A stretch of 64,000 nucleotides of DNA from Protea cynaroides (taxonomy: Eukaryota; Streptophyta; Magnoliopsida; Proteales; Proteaceae), in assembly GCA_028583415.1 (NCBI GenBank), contig CM053267.1, forward strand, positions 27,018,902 to 27,082,901, given 5' to 3'. The first letter of the stretch is position 1. Each line of letters starts with the position of its first letter. The notes beneath the pieces are model-generated. The model saw nothing but the letters and a program-made list of their open reading frames with translations, did not search any database and was not told the DNA's origin. A program made the translations under genes and the position numbers. Below, one piece after another: positions 35,446-46,682 of this stretch.

Positions 35446-36430
35446 CAGGAAAGAAATGTGTCATTTTGTACAGGATCAACGACTACAGATAAAGCGCATG
35501 ATCAAATCATATGCTCATACAAGTCCAAAAGGGAAAGAAGCACAGGAGCAGAGAAGACATGTTTACCTCTATTGTAGCATAGCCCGACTATTGCTACGAA
35601 GTTGCACAGATACAAAATCTCCAATCATAATAGATCTCATCAAACATGCGAGACAAGGTTTAGACATCATCCCTACAGTGTTGGTCAAGACATTAAAGGG
35701 CCTTGACTTCATGGCAACTCATCAAAATCAGTTCGAGCTGGACAATTTTAGCGGGTCACTATACCTCCTTCAAATTTAATTAACAGAGAGGTTAGGATTG
35801 GTTGAGGAATCTGAAGCAACGACTCTTAACCCCTACCAATAGGAAAAAAAAGCAGATCCTATGGCTTATCAGATGGACAAAGATTGGTTTAACCGCCTCA
35901 AAGAAATAACCACAGCAGATATCAGATGGAAATGCACTTGGTGGAAACAAGAGAGGGTTATCACAAATACAGAGAATAGTTTACATATCTGGTTCATGGG
36001 GTTGACTCAAACTTCATTATATTCCCCAACAAGGCTACCACAACAATTCAATATCCCAGCAAGCACTAGCAGAGAAGTGACTGATTGCGAACTTTTGAGA
36101 AAGTTGACATTAGATCTGGTTGATACCATTGCTCGTGAATGGAACAATCGAAAAGTTTGGACACTCACTAGAGTTTCCACAGTCAAGAAACCAATAGCAT
36201 TTTAGGTTTTTTGAATTCCAGTGTGTTTCATGAACTATGTCTCTATAAATTCAACAAAGAAACCTTTGTTTCCCCACCCCATTAGAAATGATCATTATAA
36301 CATGCTCTATGAAATTTTCAATGATCTGACAAGTGCAGGTACTCAATCCAAAATGGAAAATATAAAGAGCCTCAGTTCAATCAAAAGAAAAGACAATAAT
36401 TTTTCCATCCAGATAAATCAAATCTGAGCC
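35446..36430 (+). pseudogene. Element O accessory frame after integrase, unknown function
   Basis: Three successive frames (35456-35779, 35861-36205, 36221-36427) read like pieces of one protein: CHFVQDQRLQIKRMIKSYAH, then AYQMDKDWFNRLKEITTADI with WKCTWWKQERVI, then LYEIFNDL. The tryptophan-rich WxxRLxxI...W part recalls an uncharacterised domain annotated in plant transposon-related proteins, but I cannot name it with confidence. It would be an additional sense ORF between integrase and the 3' LTR, a known position for extra ORFs in Tat elements. Stops separate the pieces. Confidence 0.4.
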
Positions 36431-36439
36431 CAAACTCAT

Positions 36440-36865
36440 GCAACCATCCTTGTATTCACAGCTTAGCTCCATACAAGAAAAGGTTCCAAGCCTACAAACC
36501 AGCCGTGTATTCATAGCCTAGCTCCATACAAGAAGAGGTTTATCAGCCTATAATTGAGCTTTGTATTCACAGCCTAGCTTCATACAAGAAGAGGTTCATC
36601 AACCTAAAAATGGATCAAGTCGGGTTCAAGTCCATGCGTACCATGCATCATGAGTCTCACCTCAGCAAGAAGAGGATCCTAGCCTATAAATGAGCCTTGT
36701 CTTCACAGCCTAGCTTCGTACAAGAAGAGGTTTATCAACCTACAAATGGATCAAGTCGGGTTCAAGCCCGCGCATACCTTGCATCATGAGTCCCAACTCG
36801 GCAAGAAGAGGTTCTCAGCCTACAAATGAGCCTTGTATTCACAACCTAGTTTATAGAAGAAGAAC
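36440..36865 (+). repeat. Tandem repeats upstream of the 3' LTR of element O
   Basis: The phrase TGTATTCACAGCCTAGCT recurs at about 36446, 36505, 36563, 36699 and 36835. The first units are about 58 bp. The last two are about 136 bp and include an extra AATGGATCAAGTCGGGTTCAAG segment. Variable tandem repeats just before the 3' LTR are known in Tat/Ogre elements. Confidence 0.8.
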
Positions 36866-37058
36866 AATCACCAATCTTCCAAGAAGAGCAAACCTTCTTG
36901 CCAATCGAACTACGTCCTGGGCTTGATTTCTAGGACACCCTTAGAATACGTAGGAAGTTTAGGACAAATTACCCTAAGTGCAGCCCAATAAGCAATCTCA
37001 CCCATATAAAAAATGTAGTTCTTTTGCCTTTAGCCTTCAATTGGTAACAATTTTGGCT

Positions 37059-37071
37059 AAAGAGGGGCATC
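37059..37071 (+). other. Polypurine tract of element O
   Basis: AAAGAGGGGCATC directly precedes the 3' LTR start (37072). It is the expected primer site for plus-strand synthesis and has the form usual in Tat/Ogre elements. Confidence 0.85.
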
Positions 37072-38060
37072 TGTAAGCACCCCATTTTTGCTATCCCTAG
37101 CATAAGTGAATTCATATGACAAGTTTTCAACTTTTAACCCAAGGGTTTGTGATTCTTTAATGAACCCCACTACTTGGATGTATAGGTCGTGAAATTATCT
37201 TCAAAATGAGACCAGAATCATCAAATTCTGACATCAAACAAAAAAGGTATCATAGTTTGAAAGTGCAGGGGCATTTACATAATTATCGTATGATGCATGC
37301 ATTATCATTTAAACTTCAAATCATCATATCTTGATCATCCAATATCGGAATCATATGATTCAAGTACCAATATTCCATATTTTTAGTCATTTTCAAAGTG
37401 AACATGAAAAATCCTGGGTAGAGGTCACCAGTGGGCCCCATGCAAGTTTTCATGTAAAATTATCGATAAAACTTCAATGCATCATATCTTTGCCATTCTA
37501 CTTCCGATTCAGATGATTTAAAGGCCATTATTCCATATTTGTGGTGTTCTGCAAAGTGCATGTGAAAATTTTGGTACAGAAATCTCCGAAGGGTCCCATG
37601 CAAAATTACATGTTGAAATGATCGTTTAATCTTTGAAAATTCATATTTTGGTCACCCCACATCCAAATCAGGTGATTTCAGTTTCAATATGTTCCATTTT
37701 TAGTACTCTACAAAGTAGGCATAAAGGATTTCAGGCAGAAGTCTCCGAAGGATCCCATGGAGAATGGTTAACCAAATTATCGTAAATTGGCCTGCTTAAA
37801 CTTCAGAAATTCTTAAGTTGACCATTTTATTTCCAAATAAGGTGATTCAAGTTCCAATATTCCTTATTTTTAGTGTTCTACAAAGTGAACGTAAAAAATT
37901 TGGGGTAGAGGCTATCAAAAAATTTCATGTGGAATGGCGACGAAAATGAACTATGAAATGATAGAAGAAGTCAACTTTGGTCCAAACCCAGCTCAACCTA
38001 ACTTAGTCCAACTCAAACCAGTCCAGACCAAGTCACGTCGGTCCATATGCATGCATTTCT

Positions 38061-38136
38061 TTTATATATATATATATATTAATATATTTATATATATTAT
38101 ATATTATATTATATATATATATTATTATATTTATAT

Positions 38137-38187
<51 letters not shown>

Positions 38188-38204
38188 TATTTATATATAT
38201 TATA
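38061..38204. repeat. (TA)n microsatellite in the 3' LTR of element O
   Basis: Alternating TA with TTA and TAT interruptions. It is longer than its partner at 3566-3650. Confidence 0.95.
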
Positions 38205-39045
38205 TAGAAAAGGAGAAAAAGCCGTGGAGAAGGAGAAAAGGAAAGAAAGGAAGAAAGCCAAGAGAGAGAGAGAGATAAGAAAAAAGAAGAAAAAGGAAAG
38301 AAAGGAAGAAAGCTAAGAGAGAGAGAGAGAGAAGAGAAAAAGAAAAAGGAAAGAAAGGAAGGAAGAAGAGAAGGAAAGAAAAGAAAAAAAAAGGAAAGAA
38401 TGAGTGAGAAGCCGAGAAGAAGAAGAGGAAGGAAGAAGAGAAGGAAAGAAAAGGAAAAAAAAGGAAAGAATGAGTGAGAAGCCGAGAAGAAGAAGAGGAA
38501 GGAAGAAGAGAAGGAAAGAAAATAAAAAATGAAAGAATGAGAGAGAAGCCAAGAAAAAGAAGAGGAAGGAAGAAGAGAAGGAAAGAAAAGAAGAGGAAGG
38601 AAGAAGAGAAGGAAAGAAAAGAAGCAAAGGAAAGAAAAGAAAAAAGGAAAGAGATAAAGGGAAAAAAACGTGGAAGGGAGGGAGATTTTCTAGAAGGAGG
38701 AAGGAGAAAAGGAGAGAAGAGAAGAAGGAAAGAAGAGGAAAAGAAAAGAGAGAAAGAGAAAACGTGAGGAGGAAGGAAGAGATTTTTTAAAAGAAGAGAG
38801 AAGAGGGGAGAAACCATGAGAGAAAAGAGAGAAAAGAGAGAGAGGCCGAGAGAGGGAGAGAGGATTTTCTAAAAAGAAAAGAGAAGAAGGGAGAGAAAGA
38901 AAAGAGAAAAGCAAAAAAAAAAAGAGAAAAGGAGAGAAAGCCGTGAGAAGAAGAAAGAAAAGGAAGAAAAGAAGAAGAAGAGGAAGAAGAAGAAGGCAGA
39001 GATTAGAGAAGAAAGGAGCAGAGAAGAGAAGGAGGAGGATTCACC
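38205..39045 (+). repeat. Purine tract in the 3' LTR of element O
   Basis: About 840 bases almost entirely of A and G on the plus strand, made of repeated GGAAGAAGAGAAGGAAAGAA-type units with GAGAGAGA runs. Its minus-strand Phe/Leu/Ser-rich frames are artefacts of this composition. Confidence 0.95.
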
Positions 39046-41931
39046 TTTAGAAATCTTGATACGATCTCTAAAAAAATCCTACATCAAAGGTTTTGCTCCA
39101 TTTGAGCACAAGGTTGGTACCCTAAAACAAATTTAGTGATCTTCAGAAGGTTTGAATGTTGATTTTGCTTGAAAAGGCTCATTTTCATTAAATCTCGATC
39201 AGGAATGTCCTATTGCATACATATTAATGTTAGAATGCTCATGTATAATATTTTTTTATGTATGATAATTTGTTTAAATTGTTCGATGATGAAGATTTGA
39301 GTGTTATATGATGATTTTTGATGTTTTTGATAAATTCTACAAAGTGAATTTCTGATTTGAAATTTCCAGATTTAGAATCCAAATTTGGGACGTGCATCTC
39401 ATGTGATTTTGTTTAGATTTTAAAGCCTAAATGTTTATGAAATTCTCTCTGATATGTCAGAAGACTCCTCTAGAAATTTCGTTCCATTTAGAATTGGGAA
39501 AGTTCATCAAAAAAATTCTCCATTGGCATTGGTGCCCTACTCGGGTATAATGCAATCCCCTATAAGAAAATCTCTAGAAAAGGGTCTTATGGCCATAATC
39601 AGAAAAAAAAACTTCATACAAAATTTTTGGATAAGGAAGTCTTCTAAAAAGTGACACTAGTTTTGGATTTTTTCAAATTTTCATTGAATTGATATTGATT
39701 TTTGAAGTGCATAGTGTTATGTTTTTGAATCTGTTAGGAAATACTGATTGGCATGACTGAAAAGTATCTTTTTCACAATAAGAATGTTCTATTTTCACTT
39801 GTTTTTCTTAATGAAATTTTAGATCTATCAATTATCTATGTGTACATATGTTTTTATTTAATTTTCATTAAGTATGTGATTTTATATGGAATTTATGGTG
39901 CAACTGGTCAAAAATCTAGAACAGACTTGACCAGTGCACATATTCGGTCTTGTGGCATTCATTTGACCTGATTTAGTCTCCTGTTGAGATTAGATGATTT
40001 GAGACAAAATTTAGCTTTCTAAATCTTATTTTTAAGGATATGTTTTGAGGTTAATTCTGATATATTTTGGTCTCCATATGTCCATTATGGTACAGGGTGA
40101 CAGAATCTATCACCATGCATGTGCACTGAATTGTGCAATATTTTTTATCCATATGTGTTCTCTATTGGGATTCAACCCCTTCAGATGAAATGTAGCATGT
40201 CAAGTCATCTTTCTGCAAAAAAAATAAGGCTAAATTTGAGTTACTGAAGACCTACTTATGATCATTTTGGTGTAATATGATAGAATTTGAAATCAGTTCC
40301 TAGTTTATGCAATACTTGAAACTTTGTGTGATAATTTTGACATTTTTGAGTCATTATTTATTTCAAATGTCTTCATAAAAGTTACAATATTTTCAAAAAA
40401 CTTCTTGAGCATATGTTTTTGATAATTTTGGATCTTCAGAAAGGTTTCATCGATGTCTCATTCACTGTAATATGCAATTGATTGCTTGAGTGATTTGGTG
40501 AATTCTACCATGTTTGATTGCATACTTGCTATATTTAGAGTGTCCACATGCCATATTTGGATAAATGACCACATTTAGAGTACTCACATGCTTTGTTTGG
40601 ATTCCTCACATACCATGCTTTCCATATCCATGTGTTGTTGTATTTGGTAGAATAAATAAATTTTTTTTGTCATATTTAGCAATATCTTGATAATTACCAT
40701 ATTTAGACATGCCATGTTTAGACTTGCCATGCTTAAAATATAACATAGTAAGTTTTACCATGTTTAAATAGATTTTTATGTATTCATATGCCATGTTAGG
40801 GAGATTTTCATCGTCTTGCTATATATTGTGTTAGTTACCATAAACATCATACATGCCATGCTTAGATAGAATATTCCATTTGTGGCAATAACTTTATTTT
40901 TTGCAACACCCTAGTTGAACTGCCTTGCATGCACACTTCTAGAAGACAATCTAGGCGTGGGGATGTGCATTTAGGAACCTACATTCTTGGGAGGGTATAA
41001 TGAAAAATTATAAAAATATTAATAAAGAAAGAGAATGCTTTGCCAAACCTTCCAAAATTAGAGCTTACGATGAAAAGGGTAGCTCAGATCGATTTTTTCC
41101 CTCAGCATATCCTAAACCTAGAATAGGTTCTAAATCCTAGAACTAAAATAGATTCTAAATCCTTAACCTGGATCAGGTTATTCCATTATTTTGAATTACA
41201 TGGATTCTGATTCCTAGGGCAAACCCTATGATACGTAGGCTATTTGGGAGAATCCCAACTTCGGTTCCACACCTTAGTCCACTCGGACTATCCATAGATC
41301 CACTAGGATATCCATCCACATTTTGACCCAAAGAGGGTTATCCACAATCCAATCCAGAAAGGGTTATCCACATTTTGACCTAAATAGGGTTATCTACATT
41401 CCAGCCCAGAAAGGGTTATCCATTCTTAGATCCACTAGGAGTATCTATTAGTTCATATGGACTATCTAGATCTTAACCCATAGGATTTCTCTGTCTTTCA
41501 AGCATAAACTTCAACTTGAACAATGAACTTAATTAAGCACAAGCATAAATCACAGCCATAAACTTTAATCACACCTGAACTACGATGGTGAACCTGATTT
41601 TCAGAATAATTTCGTGATACGTAGGCAATCTGATGGATACAGATTCGATTCAATGATATCAAACCACTTGGTTTGGTTTGGTTTAATAGATAGAGTCTAG
41701 CATAGGAAAGGTATAGGAGACTGATTTCGATCGGGCTGTTTGGGTGCCTAACCCCTTCCCATAACCGTAACCTGACGCTTACCCAATCTTTGATGGACCA
41801 GAAATCCAATTTAAGGGTCATGAGTCAATCAAAGTCTTACCTTAGGGTGAGATTTCACATTTTTAAGGTCCTAGACCTTAATCTAGGTGGCGACTTCCAA
41901 ACTAAATTACAATCTTTGTCCTCACAGTAGC

Positions 41932-42158
41932 AGATGACAGCTCGGCACTACAAACGGACGTTCTGTGTCGGTGACTTGGTACTCCCCAGCACCCTTGGCT
42001 CAGATCCCACTAACCAGGGCAAGCTGGCCCCCAACTGGGAAGGGCCATACAAGGTGACGTAGAAACTCCAAAATGGTGCCTATCATCTTGAGGACATGGA
42101 AGGCAAGTCCTTACTTTGCGCCTGGAACACAGAGCATCTTCGATGTTTTTTCCAGTAG
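41932..42158 (+). pseudogene. pol: Element R pol, C-terminal end of integrase
   Basis: It continues the frame broken at 2511. Removing element O and one copy of the target duplication gives a continuous reading into QMTARHYKRTFCVGDLVL, then KLAPNWEGPYKVT and HLEDMEGKSL. This is the GPY/F-type C-terminus of Tat integrases. One stop occurs at about 42060, and the natural end is TAG at 42156-42158. Confidence 0.9.
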
Positions 42159-42280
42159 CTTTCGCATAATCAAGTGACATATTGTAGCATGTACAACACC
42201 TTTTTGCCAACATGTAATGCCCACAGTCAATGAAAATTTCCCACATTTCCATCACTGCGTCTCCTCCAACATACAAAGGC

Positions 42281-42750
42281 AAATGAGTTCGCTTCGCGAA
42301 CACCTTTGGCCGAGGAAGGTAGATCGAGCTCTAACATACAAAGTGACCCATACAACCAAATGAGTTCGCTTCATGAACACCTTTGGCTGAGGAGGGTAGA
42401 CCGAGCTCTAACATACAAAGTGACCCATATGGCCAAATGAGTTTGCTTCATAAACACCTTTGGCCGAGGAGGATAAATTAAGCTCCAACATACAAAGTGA
42501 ACTATATAGCCAAATGAGTTCGCTTCGTGAACACCTTTAGCCGAGGAGGGTAGATCTAGCTCTAACATATGAAGTGACCCATATGGCCTAATGAGTTCGC
42601 TTCGCGAACACCTTTGGCCGAGGAGGCTAGGTCGAGCTCTAACATACAACGTCTCCCATATGGCCAACTGAGTTCGCTTCAAGAACACCATTGGCCGAGG
42701 AGGGTAGATCAAACCCCAGCAAATGCACTATGATAAAGTCCCATTAAGCC
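42281..42750 (+). repeat. 77-bp tandem repeat, about six copies
   Basis: The phrase AAATGAGTTCGCTTC starts at 42281, 42358, 42435, 42512, 42589 and 42666, exactly 77 bp apart. A degenerate copy begins at 42751. It lies 120 bp after the pol stop of element R. Confidence 0.95.
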
Positions 42751-42759
42751 AAATGAGTT

Positions 42760-42984
42760 CACTAGATAGGCGCATTTAAACCAAGGAGGAAAGATACAAT
42801 AGGGGCCGATATAACACATGACCAACTTCAGCAAACAATGCAGTCAACAAAAAGGAAAGACAATCACACATACATATTCCAAAAAAGTTACAAAGTTTAG
42901 AGCAGAGCCCCTCTTACAAAAGCTGACCTGAGGCACCCTGTAATAATTTTAAAAAAAAAGGTGAAAAATAAAAAATATACAAAG
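42760..42984. other. Spacer between the 77-bp repeats and the antisense gene
   Basis: AT-rich sequence without a recognisable feature. If transcribed from the right it would hold the 3' end of the antisense transcript. Confidence 0.4.
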
Positions 42985-44452
42985 TCAGTGGCCACCATCT
43001 CCTTCGTGAGCCAATCTGCCACCGCTACCAGAAGTCGTGCCATCTTGGGGGAAAGAGCTGCCAGGGGTAATAGGAAGCCTTATGGCGGGAGAAATGCTTA
43101 CCAGTAGGGTGAAAAGAGACTCCCCACCCTCTCGGGAAGACGGACCATGGACAGGAGAATCCGCCTCAGCGTTGGGAGATGGGGAGGATCCTCCCCTTGG
43201 AACACCTGTGCTAGTTGTCATAGAATCTCTGGATCGTCCTCTTCCACCACTTCCAGCAAAACCTTTACAGGCCTCAAACACTCAACCTCAGAGTAGTCCA
43301 CCCCTGGGACCCTCTCATCCACATACTCCTTCAGAAACTCGGCATCCTGAGTAAAGCTATGTAGCGAATGCTTTCCCACCAGCTCCTTAAATGCCTTGGA
43401 AATAGATCTAGCCTTGAAGAAGGCATCCTTGTACTTGGTCGTACGAGCTGAGATCTCACTGATAAACTTCAATTTTGTTTTGCAATGCGTGCTTGGGTCT
43501 GCCTATCTGCCTCTTATTGGTCAACTCTCCCAGCTGCCATAGAGCTGATCTCTTGTTCCTTGGCATGAAGCTGCGCCAGGGCATCATCCCACTGCTCCTC
43601 CACCCAATGTAGTCTTTGGTCCATCTCATCCAAGTCCTTTGCTATTTTCTCCGCAGGTTGCCTCAAATTCTCCATGTAGACACTGAGCTATCAAAAAAAA
43701 TATAACAGTAATTACATATGTCAATGTCAAACACATTCATACAAAAAGTGACAAGGAAAACAATAACTCACCCCAACGGCTAGGGTATCCACGCCCAATA
43801 TTAAGGATGGAGTGGGCAACTCAGGCACCAACTCCCAGTCACAAGGGAGGATTGCTCCCTTCATCAACTTGTGTGCCACGTGAATATTGCCCATAGCTGT
43901 GTCATCTTCAATCAAAGCCCAATCCAACTGAAAGACCTGCTTGTCACCAGTCTTCTTCCTTAGTAAAGGGCCCATCAGCGAAATCCGTCGATATGGCTCA
44001 TACCACCCCCCATCCCCATGTACTTCTTCGACTGGGGTGATTGAGGAGTAGAATGATGTTGTGACGACTGAGGGGTAGGATGCCGCTCCACCCGGATACC
44101 AATCGACTCTACAAGGGCAAGCACGGCCTCAGAGGTTACTACATTAGTCACCTTTCCTGAAAAGTCATGAACACAATACTAAGAAATCAAGGGCATGGCA
44201 TAGATGCGAGCTGCATCGACAAGAGCTGAGTCGGGAAATGTCTTACGTGGCCTCTTCAAGGTCTTCCTTGAGGGCTCGACCTTGACCCTCTGCCTCTCTT
44301 GAAGCCTCTATTTTTCTTGCTTGGCCTTCAATCTTTTCGCTTTGGCCTCACGCTCTTTGGCCACTTCCTTTCAATGTAGCTCTAGCAAATACTCCTTCGA
44401 TAGCATCACTGCAGCAAGCAAAGATAGAATCAACGATTGGTTAGCACTCTAT

Positions 44453-46682
44453 TGACACCCTGTCCAGACAGTGTAGTAAGTGTCCAGTAAGTGTTGTCAT
44501 TGTTGGCAACCTTAACAGAGAAAGTGATATGGAGGAGAGAGAGTATCTGTAGGACTCTCTGTAAGTCAAGCAGCCAAAGAGAATAAAGCCCAATTGTTGA
44601 GATAATCCAGCTGAAGAGAAAGAAAGAAGAGAGAGAAAGAGGAGAGAGAGTGGGGACCAGGTGGGTCCCACTTTGGGTGGCCAAGCCAGCATGGCAGCCA
44701 GCCCAGGCCAGCAGGGCAGATGCCCACGGCACCAGGCCAGCAGGCCATGCCAGCATGCACGGCAAGAGGGGCCATGTGCACTACAAGGGCCATGCCGCAC
44801 GCACAGCACCAGCCGAGTGCAGAGCACCAGCCGAGCGCATAGCAGGCAGCCGCGTGCACAGCACTAGCCTCACGCACAGCAGGCAGCCGCGCGCACCGCA
44901 CCAGCCGAGTGCACAACAGGCAGTCGTGCGCACAGCAATAGCCGCACGCACAGAACCAGCCGAGTGCACAACAGGCAGCCGCGCGCACAGCACTAGCCGC
45001 GCGCACAGCATCAGCCGCGCACAGCAGGTAGCCGCGCGCACAGCACCAGCCGCGCGCAGCAGCATGCCGCGGGCAGCAGCCATGCGCGTCGTGCCATGCC
45101 GCAAGGCTTGCTCGGCAGCATAGCGCAGTGCAAGCACCGCGTGCGCGCGTCGCAAGCCTGCGCAGGGTCCTTCGGCTTGCACACAAGCTGTTCGACGAAA
45201 TGCCGCAGAGAAGAAAAAGGTCTGAACCTTACTGGATAAAAATCGGCTTACAGGGCATTACCACACATTCACAGGGGTATTTTGGTTATTTTGAAAAGAG
45301 CATATTCCGTATGGGAGGCTTGGATCAAGCCCCGACAGCGAGATTCCAAATGGAGGGTTGTCAAAAATGCGGGATTCGGTGTAGCGTCAGATTCACGCAA
45401 TGATTCTTGCGTGTGGCTTTTGAGTGGCTGGAAGCAAGTTTAAATGGTGGTCTGTGCCGCACGGGAGTGGATCCCTGATTCGGTGGAGTGCACACATGTT
45501 GTGCATGCGCCGAAGATGTGCATCTGAAGGTCAGTATGGACTCCGATTGCGCCTGACGCGATGAGGCAGACCGGAGGGACCAGAGCAAATCCCGCCAACT
45601 TCCGACCGATGCAACAGTCGATGTCCGAAGATACCTTCTCCGCCAATCAGAAGACGACAGCGGCGTACGGTACGTTAGCGAGGGCGGCGATAAGGTAAAT
45701 CGTGGCGCATAGAATCATGCTGAAAGATTCCATTTCGAATGTTGTGATTTTCTGAACTTCTTTTGATGATATCTCGGCCGTCCGATGTCCGATTGAGGCC
45801 CATAATATGTCAAACTAAAGGATTTTCCGAGAGACAGACTTGGGGAGTGGTTACAGCTCGAAGAGAAGGCCTCTAATGGTGATTTTGAAGGAAACCCTCC
45901 ATTGAAGCTTTTCCAAGAGAGAGAGAGACTCCTACTGGCAGAGTGAGGCCATGAAAGCTTTGTTGAAGCTTGAAAAGAGTGAGTGGACCAGCTGTGAGCT
46001 TCCTATGGAGTTGTTCTGGTGAAGAACAAGCTGTGGAGTCCAAGACGAAGCCGAGATGCTTGGACAGTGAAACTTGCATCAGTAGTGAGCAAGACCGGGA
46101 GGTAAACTCGCACACAAACTCTATGTACTGTATCAGTGCTATATGGGAAGGGTTTGTAATCATTTGATATACATATTGTATAACCTGTCAAGTGGGTGCT
46201 TGACTGGAGTTGGGGTTGATGCCTAGGACACAGTTATAGCTATGTGAATGCGGTTGATGTTGTAGCATCGGGGTTGTTGGAGCAACTGTAGCATTTCTAT
46301 TGTGTATTGGGTATATACGAAACCCTGGTAAGGGTATTGCCCCGTGGAGTAGCCATCACAGTGTGTGATTGGTGAACCACGTTATATTGTGTGTCCCATG
46401 CATGTGCTTGTTATTGTGCATTAGAAGTTTGTGTGCTGCAGGTCTGGGTGTACACACTTGGCAGGCCAAGCCCCTGGTATGGATACCTGTGGGTGTGTGG
46501 TTGGTGTGTACACGAAATGTGTTTGATAGATTGTTTGTGAGAGAGTCTCAAGAAATCAGCTCAAGGCAGCATTGCACAATTGATCAACAGCTCCTGGCAG
46601 CCCTTGCATAGCATCAGGCCATAATCAGAAAAGTGAAAAGGATTTTTTAGTGGTCACTGATTCACCCCCCCTCTCAGTGTCA
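44453..46682 (+). mobile_element. Probable solo LTR of a Copia-type element (2230 bp)
   Basis: It starts TGACACCCTG and ends CAGTGTCA, so the ends are short inverted repeats beginning TG and ending CA. The right part carries phrases typical of plant Copia LTRs: GGGTATTGCCCCGTGGAGTA, TTGGTGAACCACG and a final ATTCACCCCCCCTCTCAG-like end. No coding region is present. The 5-mers outside (TCTAT and ACCTG) do not match, so the target duplication is lost or a boundary is off by a few bases. It lies inside a probable intron of the antisense gene. Confidence 0.6.
44780..45110. repeat. GC-rich tandem repeats within the Copia-type LTR
   Basis: Repeats of GCACAGCACCAGCCG and GCACAGCAGGCAGCCGCGC in irregular order, 15-40 bp units. 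This block is far more GC- and CpG-rich than its surroundings. Long Ala/Cys/Arg-rich frames on both strands here are artefacts. Confidence 0.85.

Larger units (their letters stand above)
2512..41926 (+). mobile_element. Element O: giant Tat/Ogre-lineage LTR retrotransposon carrying nested insertions
   Basis: Two long direct repeats (2512-7246 and 37072-41926) begin TGTAAGCAC (TATAAGCAC in the left copy) and end CTTTGTCCTCACA. The flanking 5-mers are ATAGC (2507-2511) and GTAGC (41927-41931), a target duplication with one change. A primer-binding site follows the left repeat and a purine tract precedes the right one. The interior has gag, protease with a G-patch, RT, RNase H, a second RNase H and integrase in sense order, as in the Tat/Ogre lineage. 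Four insertions interrupt it. Subtracting them leaves about 10.4 kb of interior, so the element was about 20 kb. Part of RT has been lost. It is not autonomous now. Confidence 0.9.
37072..41926 (+). repeat. Element O 3' LTR (4855 bp)
   Basis: It starts TGTAAGCACCCC and ends CTTTGTCCTCACA. It matches 2512-7246 in order and content, with scattered substitutions and small indels. Part of its extra length lies in the TA and purine tracts. The CCATGTTTAGA-like repeats are at 40540-40870 and the GGGTTATCCACATT repeats at 41300-41430. Confidence 0.93.

Noticed and set aside
38200..38914. Phe/Leu/Ser-rich minus-strand frames up to 205 codons that look like membrane proteins
   Set aside because: Reverse complement of the same purine tract; no start context and no similarity beyond composition.
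44430..45186. Ala/Cys/Arg-rich overlapping frames of up to 206 codons on both strands
   Set aside because: Produced by the GC-rich tandem repeats in the Copia-type LTR. All frames are open there because stop codons are rare in this composition.
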